Shown here piece by piece: positions 9,241 through 19,173 of a DNA stretch of 64,000 bases. The notes under the pieces are model-generated. The model worked only from the letters and a program-made list of their open reading frames with translations. It had not been told where the DNA came from and ran no database searches. Both the position numbers and the translations under genes were made by a program. Source of the stretch: JAGQPD01 sp020426865 (GTDB taxonomy: Bacteria > Planctomycetota > Planctomycetia > Pirellulales > Pirellulaceae); NCBI GenBank assembly GCA_041399065.1, contig JAWKTN010000003.1, forward strand, positions 248,001-312,000, given 5' to 3'. Each line of letters begins with the position of its first letter. The first letter of the stretch is position 1.

Positions 9241-9972
9241 CTATCGAATCTGACCGCCGGTGACTTCCAAAATTTGTCCCGTCACAAACGGAGCGTGAGC
9301 CAGATATAGCATGGCATCGACGATGTCCTTTGGCGACCCGGTGCGCTGGAGTGGAACCTGCTCGGCAATCGCCTCCAGGTACGATCGATCGGCACCGGGA
9401 GGTGGCAAGATTGCTCCCGGCGCAATCGCATTGACCCGGATTCGCGGCGCGAGTTCCCGAGCCAAAAGCCGTGTTGCCGCAACTAACCCCGCCTTGGCCA
9501 ACGTATAGGAAAGATGTCCGGGTTGAGGGTGCAAGCCTCGCCAATCGACGATGTTGATAATCTGCCCCTCTGCCCATGACAGGTCCCGTGCGAAACGTCG
9601 ACTCAGCAACAACGGCGCCTGTAGATTGATCGCGATATGCTGAGCAAACCGCGATGATGAGAACTCCTGCAAGGATTCACTCGCAAAGATCGCCGCTGAA
9701 TTCACCAATAGACACGGGGCGTCGCCCCATGGGGCGACGCCTTGCCAGAGCTCGTCCACGGCAGCTTCGCCTGCTGCGAGGTCTGCGGCGAGAGCGACGG
9801 CCCGTCGCCCGATCGCCGAGATTTCGCCGCAGACGGCGTTGGCCTCGGACGCCGACGAGTGATAATGCACGACGATATCGAAGCCGTCATGTGCCAAAGC
9901 CACAGCCAGCGATCGCCCTAAACGAACGGCGCCACCGGTTACCAAGGCGACAGGGGCGGAGCTGGAACTCAC
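9241..9972 (-). CDS. Short-chain dehydrogenase, pteridine-reductase-like (FolM/PTR1 type)
   Basis: This is an NAD(P)-dependent SDR with a Rossmann N-terminus reading LVTGGAVRLGRSLA. The TGX3RXG form with arginine is the signature of the pteridine reductase/FolM branch. The catalytic region is INIVDWRG...YTLAKAG, with YxxxK present but Asp where many SDRs have the catalytic Ser. It ends ILEVTGGQIR. Its place upstream of folB and folK suggests reduction of dihydropterins or dihydrofolate. The start is uncertain: GTG at 9972 begins just before the Rossmann strand. In-frame ATG at 10071 (with GAGG upstream) would add 33 residues whose codons look non-coding and overlap nearly all the spacer to the FHA gene. 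Confidence 0.82.
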   Translation of the reverse strand: MSSSSAPVALVTGGAVRLGRSLAVALAHDGFDIVVHYHSSASEANAVCGEISAIGRRAVALAADLAAGEAAVDELWQGVAPWGDAPCLLVNSAAIFASESLQEFSSSRFAQHIAINLQAPLLLSRRFARDLSWAEGQIINIVDWRGLHPQPGHLSYTLAKAGLVAATRLLARELAPRIRVNAIAPGAILPPPGADRSYLEAIAEQVPLQRTGSPKDIVDAMLYLAHAPFVTGQILEVTGGQIR

Positions 9973-10042
9973 GGCAAGAACTTGACCTAAAGCTGTAGAT
10001 TGCGAGTTGCCCGATCTCTCCGAATGAGACGCAAATGCAACA

Positions 10043-10525
10043 CTACCCCGATGACCGCGAACGACCGACATCTGTGACCTCAGCAACGGTCATCGTGCGA
10101 TCACCAAGAATGGTTGATTCGGCAGGGTCGCCGGACGACGCAGACGCGCCAAGACAGTCTTCCGTCACTGGAGTTGACACTCCCAAGGGGAAGGCGGACG
10201 AGTCATCGTAATCGCCGTGAACAGCGCGAAACGTGATCGTACCCAGCGTCAGCAAATCGCCTGGCTCCAAGGAGTGATCGGAGATGCGTTGATTCCCCAC
10301 AAAAGTGCCGTTCAAGGAACCCAAGTCCCGCACATACACTTCGTTGCCAACTTGATACAGCTCGCAATGCTTGCGGCTGATCAGCGGATCCCGAAGACTG
10401 ACATCAACATCCCGACCGCGACCAATCACCGCCGGCAGTTGCAACGGAATCTCCTTTGCAAATGCTTCACCGCCAACAATCACTAACTTGGCGTGGACTA
10501 CTTTTCCGTCGGTCATCGGTTTCAT
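10043..10525 (-). CDS. FHA domain protein
   Basis: This protein of about 160 residues carries one forkhead-associated domain, a phosphothreonine-binding module. The core motifs are VIGRGRDVDVSL, ISRKHCELY (SxxH) and LGSLNGTFVGNQRI. A low-complexity Ser/Thr-rich tail of about 55 residues follows and contains TMT and ST sites that could themselves be phosphorylated. The ATG at 10525 is chosen because an AAGGG sequence lies upstream and the domain starts soon after. The open frame begins earlier, at 10612. No kinase or phosphatase is adjacent, so its partner is unknown. Confidence 0.88.
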   Translation of the reverse strand: MKPMTDGKVVHAKLVIVGGEAFAKEIPLQLPAVIGRGRDVDVSLRDPLISRKHCELYQVGNEVYVRDLGSLNGTFVGNQRISDHSLEPGDLLTLGTITFRAVHGDYDDSSAFPLGVSTPVTEDCLGASASSGDPAESTILGDRTMTVAEVTDVGRSRSSG

Positions 10526-10966
10526 TGCCTCATCACCCTTCAGGTTGCATCGCCCCACTACGCAATCACACTCAACCTGCCGTATCATACACGGCAGGAA
10601 TTGCCGTAGCATTTAGCTCCCCACGATCTCGCATGCCGACATGAGCGCGCGAGGACTTATGGCCCCATTACCAGATTCCTCACCGACTCTCGATTTTATT
10701 CCATCGCTCAAGCCACAGCAACCATTCGGCACCGGATTCGGAAAAATCCCCCCTACAGAATGGGCAACGGGCCTCAAATTAGACCATCTACACAACCTAG
10801 GAAGCATAGGATAGATAGAAACGATCAATGAGTGGCATTGGGTCGGCGGGGAAAACGAAGGAGTAGGAACGTCTGGCTTGGGTGGCTGGGCTTGGGTGTG
10901 GAGCTTTGGCGTGGCAATGGCGAGGAAAAAGGCATGAGTAATTCTGAAAAGGGGTCGAATCTGCAC
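10526..10966. other. Intergenic stretch without a recognised gene
   Basis: The stretch between the FHA gene and the tRNA-Gly promoter has only short open frames with no recognisable motif, and their codon composition looks non-coding. I see no hairpin strong enough to call a terminator. Confidence 0.5.
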
Positions 10967-10994
10967 TTGCAACGAACCCTGGTGAAAATATAAT
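10967..10994 (+). promoter_or_regulatory. Sigma-70 type promoter of tRNA-Gly(GCC)
   Basis: A TTGCAA hexamer at 10967-10972 and a perfect TATAAT at 10989-10994 are separated by 16 nt. The predicted transcript start is near 11001, about 40 nt upstream of the tRNA. This is inferred from sequence only. Confidence 0.6.
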
Positions 10995-11039
10995 CCCTAG
11001 TTCGACGCACCGGTTCGCCCTGAATCGTGGCGTCGATTG

Positions 11040-11112
11040 GCGGGTGTAGCTCAGTTGGCAGAGCACAACGTTGCCAACGTTGTTGTCGTGGGTTCGAATC
11101 CCATCACCCGCT
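11040..11112 (+). tRNA. tRNA-Gly(GCC)
   Basis: The 73-nt sequence folds as a cloverleaf. The acceptor stem GCGGGTG pairs fully with CACCCGC. The D arm is GCTCAGTTGGCAGAGC. The anticodon stem CAACG/CGTTG encloses loop TTGCCAA with anticodon GCC. The T arm is GTGGG-TTCGAAT-CCCAT. The 3' CCA is not encoded. It stands alone with its own promoter. Confidence 0.95.
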
Positions 11113-11472
11113 CTTAAAAATGGCCGGATCGTCGGCCAATGAGTTGACCGGAAAATGGGAACACGGGAAGAAGCACGGAAAGAACTGTCGCCTAGCGACA
11201 CGATGCTTTGGGGCGCCACGGTGTACGCGATGGAGCCCTGGGGCGCTGCGGTTTAGGCCGCCGCGGCATTGGGGGCGTTTCGGCTTTGGTCGCCGTAGCT
11301 TGCCACGTCGAACTTCGTATTTCTATGAGCTCAAACGAGCCGGGGGTGCGGGCACGCGTTAGGGACGGGCGATCTCAGCCGACCGATTTCGGGAAAACGC
11401 ACGAGACTTTGGAATGTTTAGAATGTGCCGTTGAGCGCTGTTTGAATGACAAGCCAATTTAACTGAGTTGCT
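11113..11472. other. Intergenic leader before trigger factor
   Basis: The stretch between tRNA-Gly and tig holds GC-rich sequence with near-repeats of a gggcgc(c/t)(a/g)cgg motif, and an AT-richer part just before tig. No gene or clear terminator was recognised. Confidence 0.4.
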
Positions 11473-12969
11473 ATGACGAGCCCAGAAGCGGAAATGGAAA
11501 AGGACGAAACGTCGGAAACGGACGGCGGTTCCGAGCGACCGAAGCTGGATTTGCAGGTCGACGTGACCTCCCCCAGTGCGTGCCAGCGGCACGTAGCGGT
11601 CACGATATCGCGCGAGGACATCGACCGTTATTTGAACGAAGCGTTCTCCGAGTTGGTCCCGAAAGCGAATGTCCCGGGATTTCGGCCGGGTCGTGCCCCG
11701 AGGAAATTGGTCGAGAGCCATTTTAAGGATGACGTCCACAGCCGAATCAAGGGATCGCTGCTGTTGGATTGCATGACGCAGGTGAGCGAGGACCAGGACT
11801 TTTCGGCGATCAGTGAGCCGGACTTTGATTTCGACGCGGTCGAACTTCCAGCGGAAGGGCCGATGACGTTTGAATTCGACCTGGAAGTACGGCCGGAGTT
11901 CGAATTGCCGAAGTGGAAGGGGCTCAAACTGGTTCGTCCGGTTCGCTCGTTCACTCGCGATGATGTCGATGAACACCTCAAGAGTGTCCTCAGCAAATTC
12001 GCGCTCACGCATGCCGTCGACGACGGTGCCGCGGTCGGAGATACGTTGCTTGTACAACTTACCGCTTCGCTCGACGGCGAGGAACTGTCGTCAGCTGATG
12101 CCATCGAAATCACACTTCGTCCCACGGTCAGCTTCAACGACGGAAAGCTCGAAGGGTTCGACAAACTGATGGTCGGCGTCAAGACCGGTGATCATCGGAA
12201 GGCCGAGTTGAAGATCAGCGACGAAACCGATAACGAGGCGGTGGCTGGCAAGACCGTTGCGCTCGATTTTGAAGTGCTGACGGTCAACCGCACCGAGTTG
12301 CCCGAAATGACGGAAGCGTTCTTGGCGAGATTTGATTTCGCCACCGAAGGGGAACTGCGGGATTACGTAATTGGATCGATGGAGCAGCAACTAAAGTACC
12401 ATCAGAATCGCAAGATTCGCCAACAGATCACCGGTTTGCTGACCGAGTCCGCCAACTGGGATTTGCCGCCCACGATGTTGCGCCGCCAGGCGTCGCGAGA
12501 ATTGGATCGTGCCGTGATGGAATTGCAGTCGTACGGCTTCTCGGACGAACAGATTCGCGCCCACCGCAATCAGTTGATCCAAAACAGCCGCCAATCGACC
12601 GCAACGGCACTGAAGGAACATTTCATCTTGGAACGGATCGCTGAAGAGAATGAACTGGAGGCAGACGAGACGGACTATCAGGCAGAAATCCAACGGATCG
12701 CCAAACAGTCCAACGAGTCGCCACGCAGCGTACGGGCCCGTTACGAAAAACGTGGGCTAATGGATGCCCTGCGAAATCAAATCATCGAAAACAAGGCGAT
12801 TGACCTTATCCAACAATTTGCCACGTTTAAGGACGAGCCATACGAACCAACCAAGCAAGAGGTCAGCGCTGTTGACCATGCCCTTGGCGGTAAGGCCGCT
12901 GCAGAAATTCCAGACGCCAAGCATGGAGACGACGCCCAGACCTTGAGCCAACCAACCGATTACACCTAG
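11473..12969 (+). CDS. tig: Trigger factor (peptidyl-prolyl isomerase chaperone)
   Basis: Trigger factor binds the ribosome at the exit tunnel and shields nascent chains. The 498-residue protein has the three expected regions. The N-terminal ribosome-binding domain contains VPGFRPGRAPRKLVESHF at about residues 67-84 (family signature GFRxGxxP). A central FKBP-like domain spans about 170-280. A long helical C-terminal chaperone domain contains LPPTMLRRQASRELDRAV. Length is above the usual 430-450 because of an acidic N-terminal extension of about 20 residues and a polar C-terminal tail. It is followed by two clpP genes on the same strand, the familiar tig-clpP order, but clpX is not found here. 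Confidence 0.93.
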   Translation: MTSPEAEMEKDETSETDGGSERPKLDLQVDVTSPSACQRHVAVTISREDIDRYLNEAFSELVPKANVPGFRPGRAPRKLVESHFKDDVHSRIKGSLLLDCMTQVSEDQDFSAISEPDFDFDAVELPAEGPMTFEFDLEVRPEFELPKWKGLKLVRPVRSFTRDDVDEHLKSVLSKFALTHAVDDGAAVGDTLLVQLTASLDGEELSSADAIEITLRPTVSFNDGKLEGFDKLMVGVKTGDHRKAELKISDETDNEAVAGKTVALDFEVLTVNRTELPEMTEAFLARFDFATEGELRDYVIGSMEQQLKYHQNRKIRQQITGLLTESANWDLPPTMLRRQASRELDRAVMELQSYGFSDEQIRAHRNQLIQNSRQSTATALKEHFILERIAEENELEADETDYQAEIQRIAKQSNESPRSVRARYEKRGLMDALRNQIIENKAIDLIQQFATFKDEPYEPTKQEVSAVDHALGGKAAAEIPDAKHGDDAQTLSQPTDYT

Positions 12970-13189
12970 AATGCTATGAATGCTATTGGCATTCGATGGG
13001 CTGGGGATGGGTGCTCTTGCCGTAGTCACCCTCCCCTCACGTTCCGCTCCGGGTTAATTTCTCGACGGTCGGCGCCTCGGTTCGCCACCAAGGTCACTCG
13101 CTGCACAACCACGGCGCGACGAATGGTGTCGCCGTCCAACGGATCGATAAGTTTTTCACCAGATGGGCACAATTATCGGGAAGGATCGA

Positions 13190-13819
13190 ATGGGTAACAG
13201 CCATTTACACTCCTCATCAGCCCCCAGGGCTTTCGCCTACGCAGACTACCAACGTCAGCGCCAAATGACTCTCGGCGATCTACTACTGGAAAACCGAATC
13301 GTCTTTTTGCAAGGCGAAATCTACGATGGCAACGCCAATGAATTGGTGATGAAACTGCTGTATCTTCAAAGCGAAAACCGGCGCAAAGATATTCACTTCT
13401 ATATCAACTCGCCCGGTGGAAGTGTGACAGCGACGCTGGCCATCTACGATACCATGCAGATGCTCAGTTGCCCCGTATCGACCTACTGCGTCGGCCTGGC
13501 CGCCAGCGGCGGTGCCGTGCTGCTGGCAGGTGGGACGACCGGCAAGAGATTTGCTCTGCCCCACGCGAAAATGATGATCCACCAACCGTACGGCGGAGTC
13601 GGCGGGCAGGTCAGCGATATCGAAATCCAAGCCGAGGAGATCCTTAAGACCCGCGATGTCCTCAATCAAATCCTCGCCCAACACACCGGACAACCCGTCG
13701 AGCGAATCGCTAAAGATACCGATCGTGATTTTTATATGCACGCCGAACAAGCCAAAGAATATGGCTTGGTTGACGAAATCCTCACCAAGCCTCCGGGAAG
13801 TGACGAGGAAGACGAATAA
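13190..13819 (+). CDS. clpP: ATP-dependent Clp protease proteolytic subunit (first copy)
   Basis: This is a serine peptidase subunit that forms the Clp degradation chamber. The catalytic residues are visible: Ser in [13 protein letters not shown], His in [10 protein letters not shown], and Asp in KDTDRDFYM. The residue after the catalytic serine is Gly (ASGGA) where most ClpP have Met (ASMGA). The start at 13190 is preferred to 13163 because GGGAAGG lies just upstream, giving 209 residues. An N-terminal extension of about 25 residues and an acidic tail (DEEDE) distinguish it from the second copy 33 nt downstream. The two probably make mixed or alternative rings. Confidence 0.93.
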   Translation: MGNSHLHSSSAPRAFAYADYQRQRQMTLGDLLLENRIVFLQGEIYDGNANELVMKLLYLQSENRRKDIHFYINSPGGSVTATLAIYDTMQMLSCPVSTYCVGLAASGGAVLLAGGTTGKRFALPHAKMMIHQPYGGVGGQVSDIEIQAEEILKTRDVLNQILAQHTGQPVERIAKDTDRDFYMHAEQAKEYGLVDEILTKPPGSDEEDE

Positions 13820-13852
13820 CTAACGCCCGGTCTCGCAGGAGCTCTCCTTACA

Positions 13853-14443
13853 ATGCCTCTGATTCCTTATGTCGTCGAAAAAAGTGGCCGCGAAGAACGC
13901 GTTTACGATATTTACAGCCGACTGCTGAAAGACCGCATCATCTTTCTCGGAACCGGCGTCAATGACGAAGTTGCAAACTCGATCGTCGCGCAATTGCTGT
14001 TTCTCCAATCCGAAGACCCTACCGCCGATGTCCACCTCTATGTCAATTCTCCTGGCGGTAGCGTCAGTGCAGGGATGGCTATCTACGACACGATGCAATT
14101 TATCACCTGCGACGTGGCAACCTACTGCATCGGTCAGGCCGCTTCGATGGGCGCCGTACTGCTGACCGCTGGCGCTGCTGGCAAACGACACGCGTTGCCA
14201 AATGCCAGAATCATGATCCATCAGCCCCTTGCTGGCATGGAAGGGACCGCCGAGGAAATCGCGATCCATGCTAAGGAATTTCGCAAAGTCAAACAGCGAC
14301 TCAACGAAATCCTCATCAAACATACCGGCCAACCACTCGATAAAATCGAAAAAGATACCGATCGCGATCGGTTCATGACCGCGGCGGAGGCCATGGAATA
14401 CAACTTGATCGATCAAGTGATCGAACACATGGCGAAGAAATAG
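13853..14443 (+). CDS. clpP: ATP-dependent Clp protease proteolytic subunit (second copy)
   Basis: This is a standard 196-residue ClpP. It has the Ser in [14 protein letters not shown], the His in [10 protein letters not shown] and the Asp in [14 protein letters not shown]. The N-terminus ([19 protein letters not shown]) matches the family without extension. Divergence from the first copy, chiefly at the termini and beside the catalytic serine, suggests separate roles within one protease rather than a recent duplication. It probably shares a transcript with tig and the first clpP. Confidence 0.95.
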   Translation: MPLIPYVVEKSGREERVYDIYSRLLKDRIIFLGTGVNDEVANSIVAQLLFLQSEDPTADVHLYVNSPGGSVSAGMAIYDTMQFITCDVATYCIGQAASMGAVLLTAGAAGKRHALPNARIMIHQPLAGMEGTAEEIAIHAKEFRKVKQRLNEILIKHTGQPLDKIEKDTDRDRFMTAAEAMEYNLIDQVIEHMAKK

Positions 14444-14553
14444 TCGGAAGTCGCCATTGACGCGCAAGCGAAAGTTTCGTACCAGATTGCCTCGCAGTTA
14501 TTGAACAGGAAGTTCATAGGTCGCTGCTTGACGGATCCCTCTTCGAGGCACGA

Positions 14554-15729
14554 ATGAACGCGCGTATCTTCAGCTCCATGGCTTGGCTTTGCCTATCGGC
14601 CGCGACGTTCCCGCTGACCGGATGCCGGATGGTCGACGATACGTCCATCGAGATGCTCGAAAGCGAAAACCGCTGGCTCGAGGACCAACTTTACGCCCTC
14701 GAAGATGAAGTCAAACTAAAAAACGCACAGCTCGCCTCCTGCCGCCGTGCCTACCGCTCCCAGTCCGAAGACTGTGGAACCATCGTGGAAGAACCCCGTA
14801 AGAGCCGTCCACTGCGGTCGCTGCTCCCCACGCCGCGCGAAAATCCGCCCGCTGCAGCCAAGGAAGCACCGTCACAAGAGCCAAACGCCGACGCCGGATC
14901 GCGTCCTACGCCCGCCGATCAAGACGTCCTGCAAGCGCCAGGAGATGCGCCTTCCGGCGACGAATCCCTCGATGACTCCAGCAACGATCCCACTTTGGAA
15001 GAACTCGCCCCACCCTCCGGCGACGCTCCGTTGATCGAATTACCGACCGATGCTTTGGACAATGCCCCGCCGTTGGAGGTCCCGACGCTGGAAGGGAGTC
15101 GCTTGGGGCAGGCCTCCCATCACGCCCACCTATCCCATCAAATGGAACCGATCGCGCTCGCCGAGTCAAACGATGTTGGTATGGTACAAGTCGACGCAAA
15201 CATCGCCCGCATTGTGGTCAACTCTCGCCTCACAGGCGGCTACGACTTTGATGGTCGCCCCGGCGACGAAGGGCTATTCGTGGTCGTCGAACCACGCAAT
15301 CATGGCGGCCAGTATGTCGCGCTCCCCGGAAATATTTCCATCGTGGTCCTCGACGCCTCCCAGTCAGGCTCCGCAGCCCGCATCGCTCGCTGGGACTTCG
15401 ATGCCGCGGACACCGTCAACAAGCTGCGCAATACAATGTTCGGCAAGGGCATCCACCTACAACTCCCCTGGCCAGGTGGCCCGCCCAATACAGACCGTGT
15501 GATGGTGTTCGCCCGCTATGTGACCGTCGATGGTCGAAAGCTGGAGGCCAAACGCGAAGTTACCATTGATACCGGCGACGGACATGGATGGACCCCATTG
15601 ACTCGCGTTGTGCACAATACAGCCACAGAACCGTCACACGAAACCTCCGGGATCACCTTGCACACGGCCGACACATCCACCAAACCGGACTTACGCCCCG
15701 TTCCGTCCTGGTCCCCCGACCGGCCGTAG
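14554..15729 (+). CDS. Putative lipoprotein with coiled coil
   Basis: A 391-residue protein of unknown function. The leader ends in LTGC at residues 21-24, a plausible lipobox, so attachment to a membrane is likely. Residues 30-70 form a short coiled coil (IEMLESENRWLEDQLYALED). A long acidic, proline-rich linker follows to about 185. A folded C-terminal part of about 140 residues (VNSRLTGGYDFDGRPGDEG, VVVEPRNHGGQYV) resembles no family I can name. GAGG lies 5 nt before the ATG at 14554. Confidence 0.75.
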   Translation: MNARIFSSMAWLCLSAATFPLTGCRMVDDTSIEMLESENRWLEDQLYALEDEVKLKNAQLASCRRAYRSQSEDCGTIVEEPRKSRPLRSLLPTPRENPPAAAKEAPSQEPNADAGSRPTPADQDVLQAPGDAPSGDESLDDSSNDPTLEELAPPSGDAPLIELPTDALDNAPPLEVPTLEGSRLGQASHHAHLSHQMEPIALAESNDVGMVQVDANIARIVVNSRLTGGYDFDGRPGDEGLFVVVEPRNHGGQYVALPGNISIVVLDASQSGSAARIARWDFDAADTVNKLRNTMFGKGIHLQLPWPGGPPNTDRVMVFARYVTVDGRKLEAKREVTIDTGDGHGWTPLTRVVHNTATEPSHETSGITLHTADTSTKPDLRPVPSWSPDRP

Positions 15730-15733
15730 CGCG

Positions 15734-15781
15734 AGTCGTGTCCCAAGCGGAGTCCCCCAGTCGTGTCCCAAGCGGAGTCCC
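15734..15781. repeat. Direct repeat, two 23-bp copies
   Basis: The sequence agtcgtgtcccaagcggag followed by tccc occurs at 15734-15756 and again at 15759-15781, identical with period 25. It lies between the lipoprotein gene and the hydrolase gene. Confidence 0.85.
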
Positions 15782-15905
15782 GTGATGGCCGAAACGGGTA
15801 AACAGGCCCCGGCGGCAGGACACGGCGGAGCGATCCGGGGCAAGAGAATCGCCAGCCGGATCACCAAGAACTTGATCACAAGCATTTTTTTGATGTGGGG
15901 CAATC

Positions 15906-17855
15906 ATGTCGCGCGTAACCATGTCGACTCGCTGGACGTTCCTGTTGTTTTTCCTGTGGACGTTATATCAGGCAACAGTGGCATTCGGATTGGAGGGGAA
16001 ACAATCCACGTGGGAAGGATACACGCGGACGGATTTTGAAGTCGACGGCCGACCTTGCTATGTCGTCGCTCCTCGCGAAGCGGCACCGGGAACGCCTTGG
16101 TTGTGGCGAGCACGATTTCCACAATATCACGCCGAAGTCGACAAAATGCTGCTCGCAGACGGATTCCATATCGCTTTCGTCAATACCGATGGGATGTTCG
16201 GTAGCCCCCGGGCGCTGCGACACTGGGAAGCCTTCTACCGCGTTCTGACCGAGCAGGAAGGTTTTCATGCCAAGCCTGTCCTCTACGGCGTCAGTCGCGG
16301 TGGCCTGTTCGTCTATCGCTGGGCAAAAAATCACCCCGATGCGGTGGCCTGCATCTATTGTGACACACCAGTGTGTGACCCGAAAAGCTGGCCCGGGGGG
16401 CGGGGAAGTGGCAAGGGGGACGAACCCTCGTGGCAAGCGTTCCTCAAGGAATATGGCTTCGATCAATCCGCAGCGATCGATTATGGCGATAATCCAATCG
16501 ACAATCTGGGTCCCGTCGCCATGGCGCAGATCCCTATCATGCACATTGTGACCGAGGACGATCAACACGTGCCGCCAGTGGAAAACACATACGTCTTGCA
16601 GGAAAAACTCCAGGACCTGGGGCACCGTGTGTTCTATGTCATTTCCCTGCCACACGGAAATGCCCTGGATGGGCATCACTTTGATCTTACCCACCCGGAA
16701 ATTCCGTATCGATTTATCAAGAAATACACCATGCCCGACAACGTCCCACCCATCTACGTGCGAGACGGGCTGCAGAATTGCCGGCATATCTTTCAAACGA
16801 CGCGGCGCGGTCGCGTGGCCTTTCTAGGAGGCTCTATTACCGAGATGAACGGTTGGCACAATCTTGTAATGCAATCGCTCAAACAAGAATTCCCCAATAC
16901 CGAGTTCGAATTCATCGAGGCCGGTATCGCCTCAACCGATTCCACGATGGGCGCGTTTCGCCTGCAGCAAGATGTTCTCAGCCACGGCCCGGTCGATCTG
17001 CTGTTCATCGAATCAGCCGTTAATGAATTGCACAACGGTCGCCACCGCGATGAGATTCTACGCGGAGTCGAAGGTATCATCGTCCATGCTCGACGCCAAA
17101 ACCCTAACATTGATATCATCGCACAGTACTTCTACGACGATCACTACGAGTCGGAATATCGGGCTCGCCGCACACCTTGGCAAATCGCCACGCTCGAAGA
17201 AATCGCAATCCGCTACGGTATCAACGCGATCGATCAAGCTAAAGAGATTACCCGATTGTTCGAATCCGGACAAATGTCGCCAGACGATTTTGGCGGCGTT
17301 CACCCAGCTCCGGCCGGACATCAGGTCTATGCCGATTTGATCGATCAGCTGATGAAACAGGCGTGGTCGGTCGCCCCAGCCAGCTCGCTTGCCCCGCACG
17401 GCGATTCATGGCCCATCGCCTCCGGCGCCTATGACTTCGGCGAATTGCTCGATCCGTCCCTCACCAACCGCACGCGAACCTGGCAACTCACCCCCGCATG
17501 GAAGCCACCATTGGGAGGCGCCACTCGCACTCGCTTTGTGAATGTCCCCTTCGTTTCCGCAACCGAGCCGGAGGCCGAATTGTCACTCACCTTCGACGGT
17601 ACCGCCATTGGGATGATCATCGTGGCTGGCCCGGATGCCGGCATCGTCGAATACCGCATCGACGACGGCCCCCTGCAACAACTCGACCAATTCACAAAAT
17701 GGAGCGCCGGCCTGAACATCCCGTGGATCTATATCCTCGCACACGACCTGCCACCAACATCGCACACTCTGACGCTGAAGACGTCGCAAGATCGCAATGC
17801 TGCAAGCAAAGGACACGCCTGCCACGTCCGGTACTTTGTCGTTGACGCAAAATAG
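15906..17855 (+). CDS. Secreted double hydrolase: alpha/beta hydrolase plus SGNH/GDSL esterase
   Basis: This 649-residue protein combines two esterase folds. A signal peptide (TFLLFFLWTLYQATVAFG) covers about residues 10-28. Residues 40-275 are an alpha/beta hydrolase with nucleophile Ser130 (GVSRGG), acid candidates in TEDDQH near 217, and a His near 257 (GHHFD). Residues 303-485 are an SGNH hydrolase with Ser310 (FLGGSITEM), Asn373 (AVNEL) and His466 (GGVHPAPAGH). A beta-rich C-terminal domain of about 150 residues may bind carbohydrate. Such proteins may remove acyl or acetyl groups from polysaccharides. This is inference from domains; no substrate is visible. GGGG precedes the ATG. Confidence 0.85.
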   Translation: MSRVTMSTRWTFLLFFLWTLYQATVAFGLEGKQSTWEGYTRTDFEVDGRPCYVVAPREAAPGTPWLWRARFPQYHAEVDKMLLADGFHIAFVNTDGMFGSPRALRHWEAFYRVLTEQEGFHAKPVLYGVSRGGLFVYRWAKNHPDAVACIYCDTPVCDPKSWPGGRGSGKGDEPSWQAFLKEYGFDQSAAIDYGDNPIDNLGPVAMAQIPIMHIVTEDDQHVPPVENTYVLQEKLQDLGHRVFYVISLPHGNALDGHHFDLTHPEIPYRFIKKYTMPDNVPPIYVRDGLQNCRHIFQTTRRGRVAFLGGSITEMNGWHNLVMQSLKQEFPNTEFEFIEAGIASTDSTMGAFRLQQDVLSHGPVDLLFIESAVNELHNGRHRDEILRGVEGIIVHARRQNPNIDIIAQYFYDDHYESEYRARRTPWQIATLEEIAIRYGINAIDQAKEITRLFESGQMSPDDFGGVHPAPAGHQVYADLIDQLMKQAWSVAPASSLAPHGDSWPIASGAYDFGELLDPSLTNRTRTWQLTPAWKPPLGGATRTRFVNVPFVSATEPEAELSLTFDGTAIGMIIVAGPDAGIVEYRIDDGPLQQLDQFTKWSAGLNIPWIYILAHDLPPTSHTLTLKTSQDRNAASKGHACHVRYFVVDAK

Positions 17856-17868
17856 TCGCAACAAAAAA

Positions 17869-17919
17869 GGGACCATGGAGTCCGCGAGCCCCGTACGTTG
17901 CTCGCTCGCCCTTGGTCCC
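17869..17919 (-). terminator. Hairpin terminator between convergent genes
   Basis: GGGACCA at 17869-17875 pairs with TGGTCCC at 17913-17919, and inner GCGAGC/GCTCGC segments can extend the stem. On the minus strand the stem is followed by six T residues, so it best serves gapA. On the plus strand the run after the stem is weaker (TGTCTTTTG). Confidence 0.7.
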
Positions 17920-17961
17920 TGTCTTTTGATCCCTGTCACGTTGATCCGTGGCCGAATCGCG

Positions 17962-19011
<1,050 letters not shown>

Positions 19012-19030
19012 TCAGGTTTACAAGGCGCGA

Positions 19031-19059
19031 ATTATAATGGTCGGCGCGCCGGTCAGCAA
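19031..19059 (-). promoter_or_regulatory. Sigma-70 type promoter of the GAPDH gene
   Basis: On the minus strand TTGCTG (19054-19059) and a perfect TATAAT (19031-19036) are separated by 17 nt, about 45 nt upstream of the GTG start. The -10 region is palindromic (ATTATAAT), so a plus-strand -10 also exists at 19033-19038. Confidence 0.6.
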
Positions 19060-19173
19060 CGGCTGACAGGCTTCAGGATCGGACCAGGGTGCGAACCTTC
19101 CTGCATCCAGAGGGCACGAGCCGTTCATGCGAGAAATTTTTCTGGGAAAACTGAGGGAATCTGGCGGCTTTTT

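Noticed and set aside
9973..10086. N-terminal extension of the SDR to a TTG at 10086 or ATG at 10071
   Set aside because: The extra residues precede the Rossmann strand, have irregular codon use, and overlap the FHA gene end. A GAGG before 10071 keeps a small doubt.
10613..11219. Two overlapping minus-strand frames around tRNA-Gly
   Set aside because: One runs through the tRNA itself and neither shows a domain or ribosome site.
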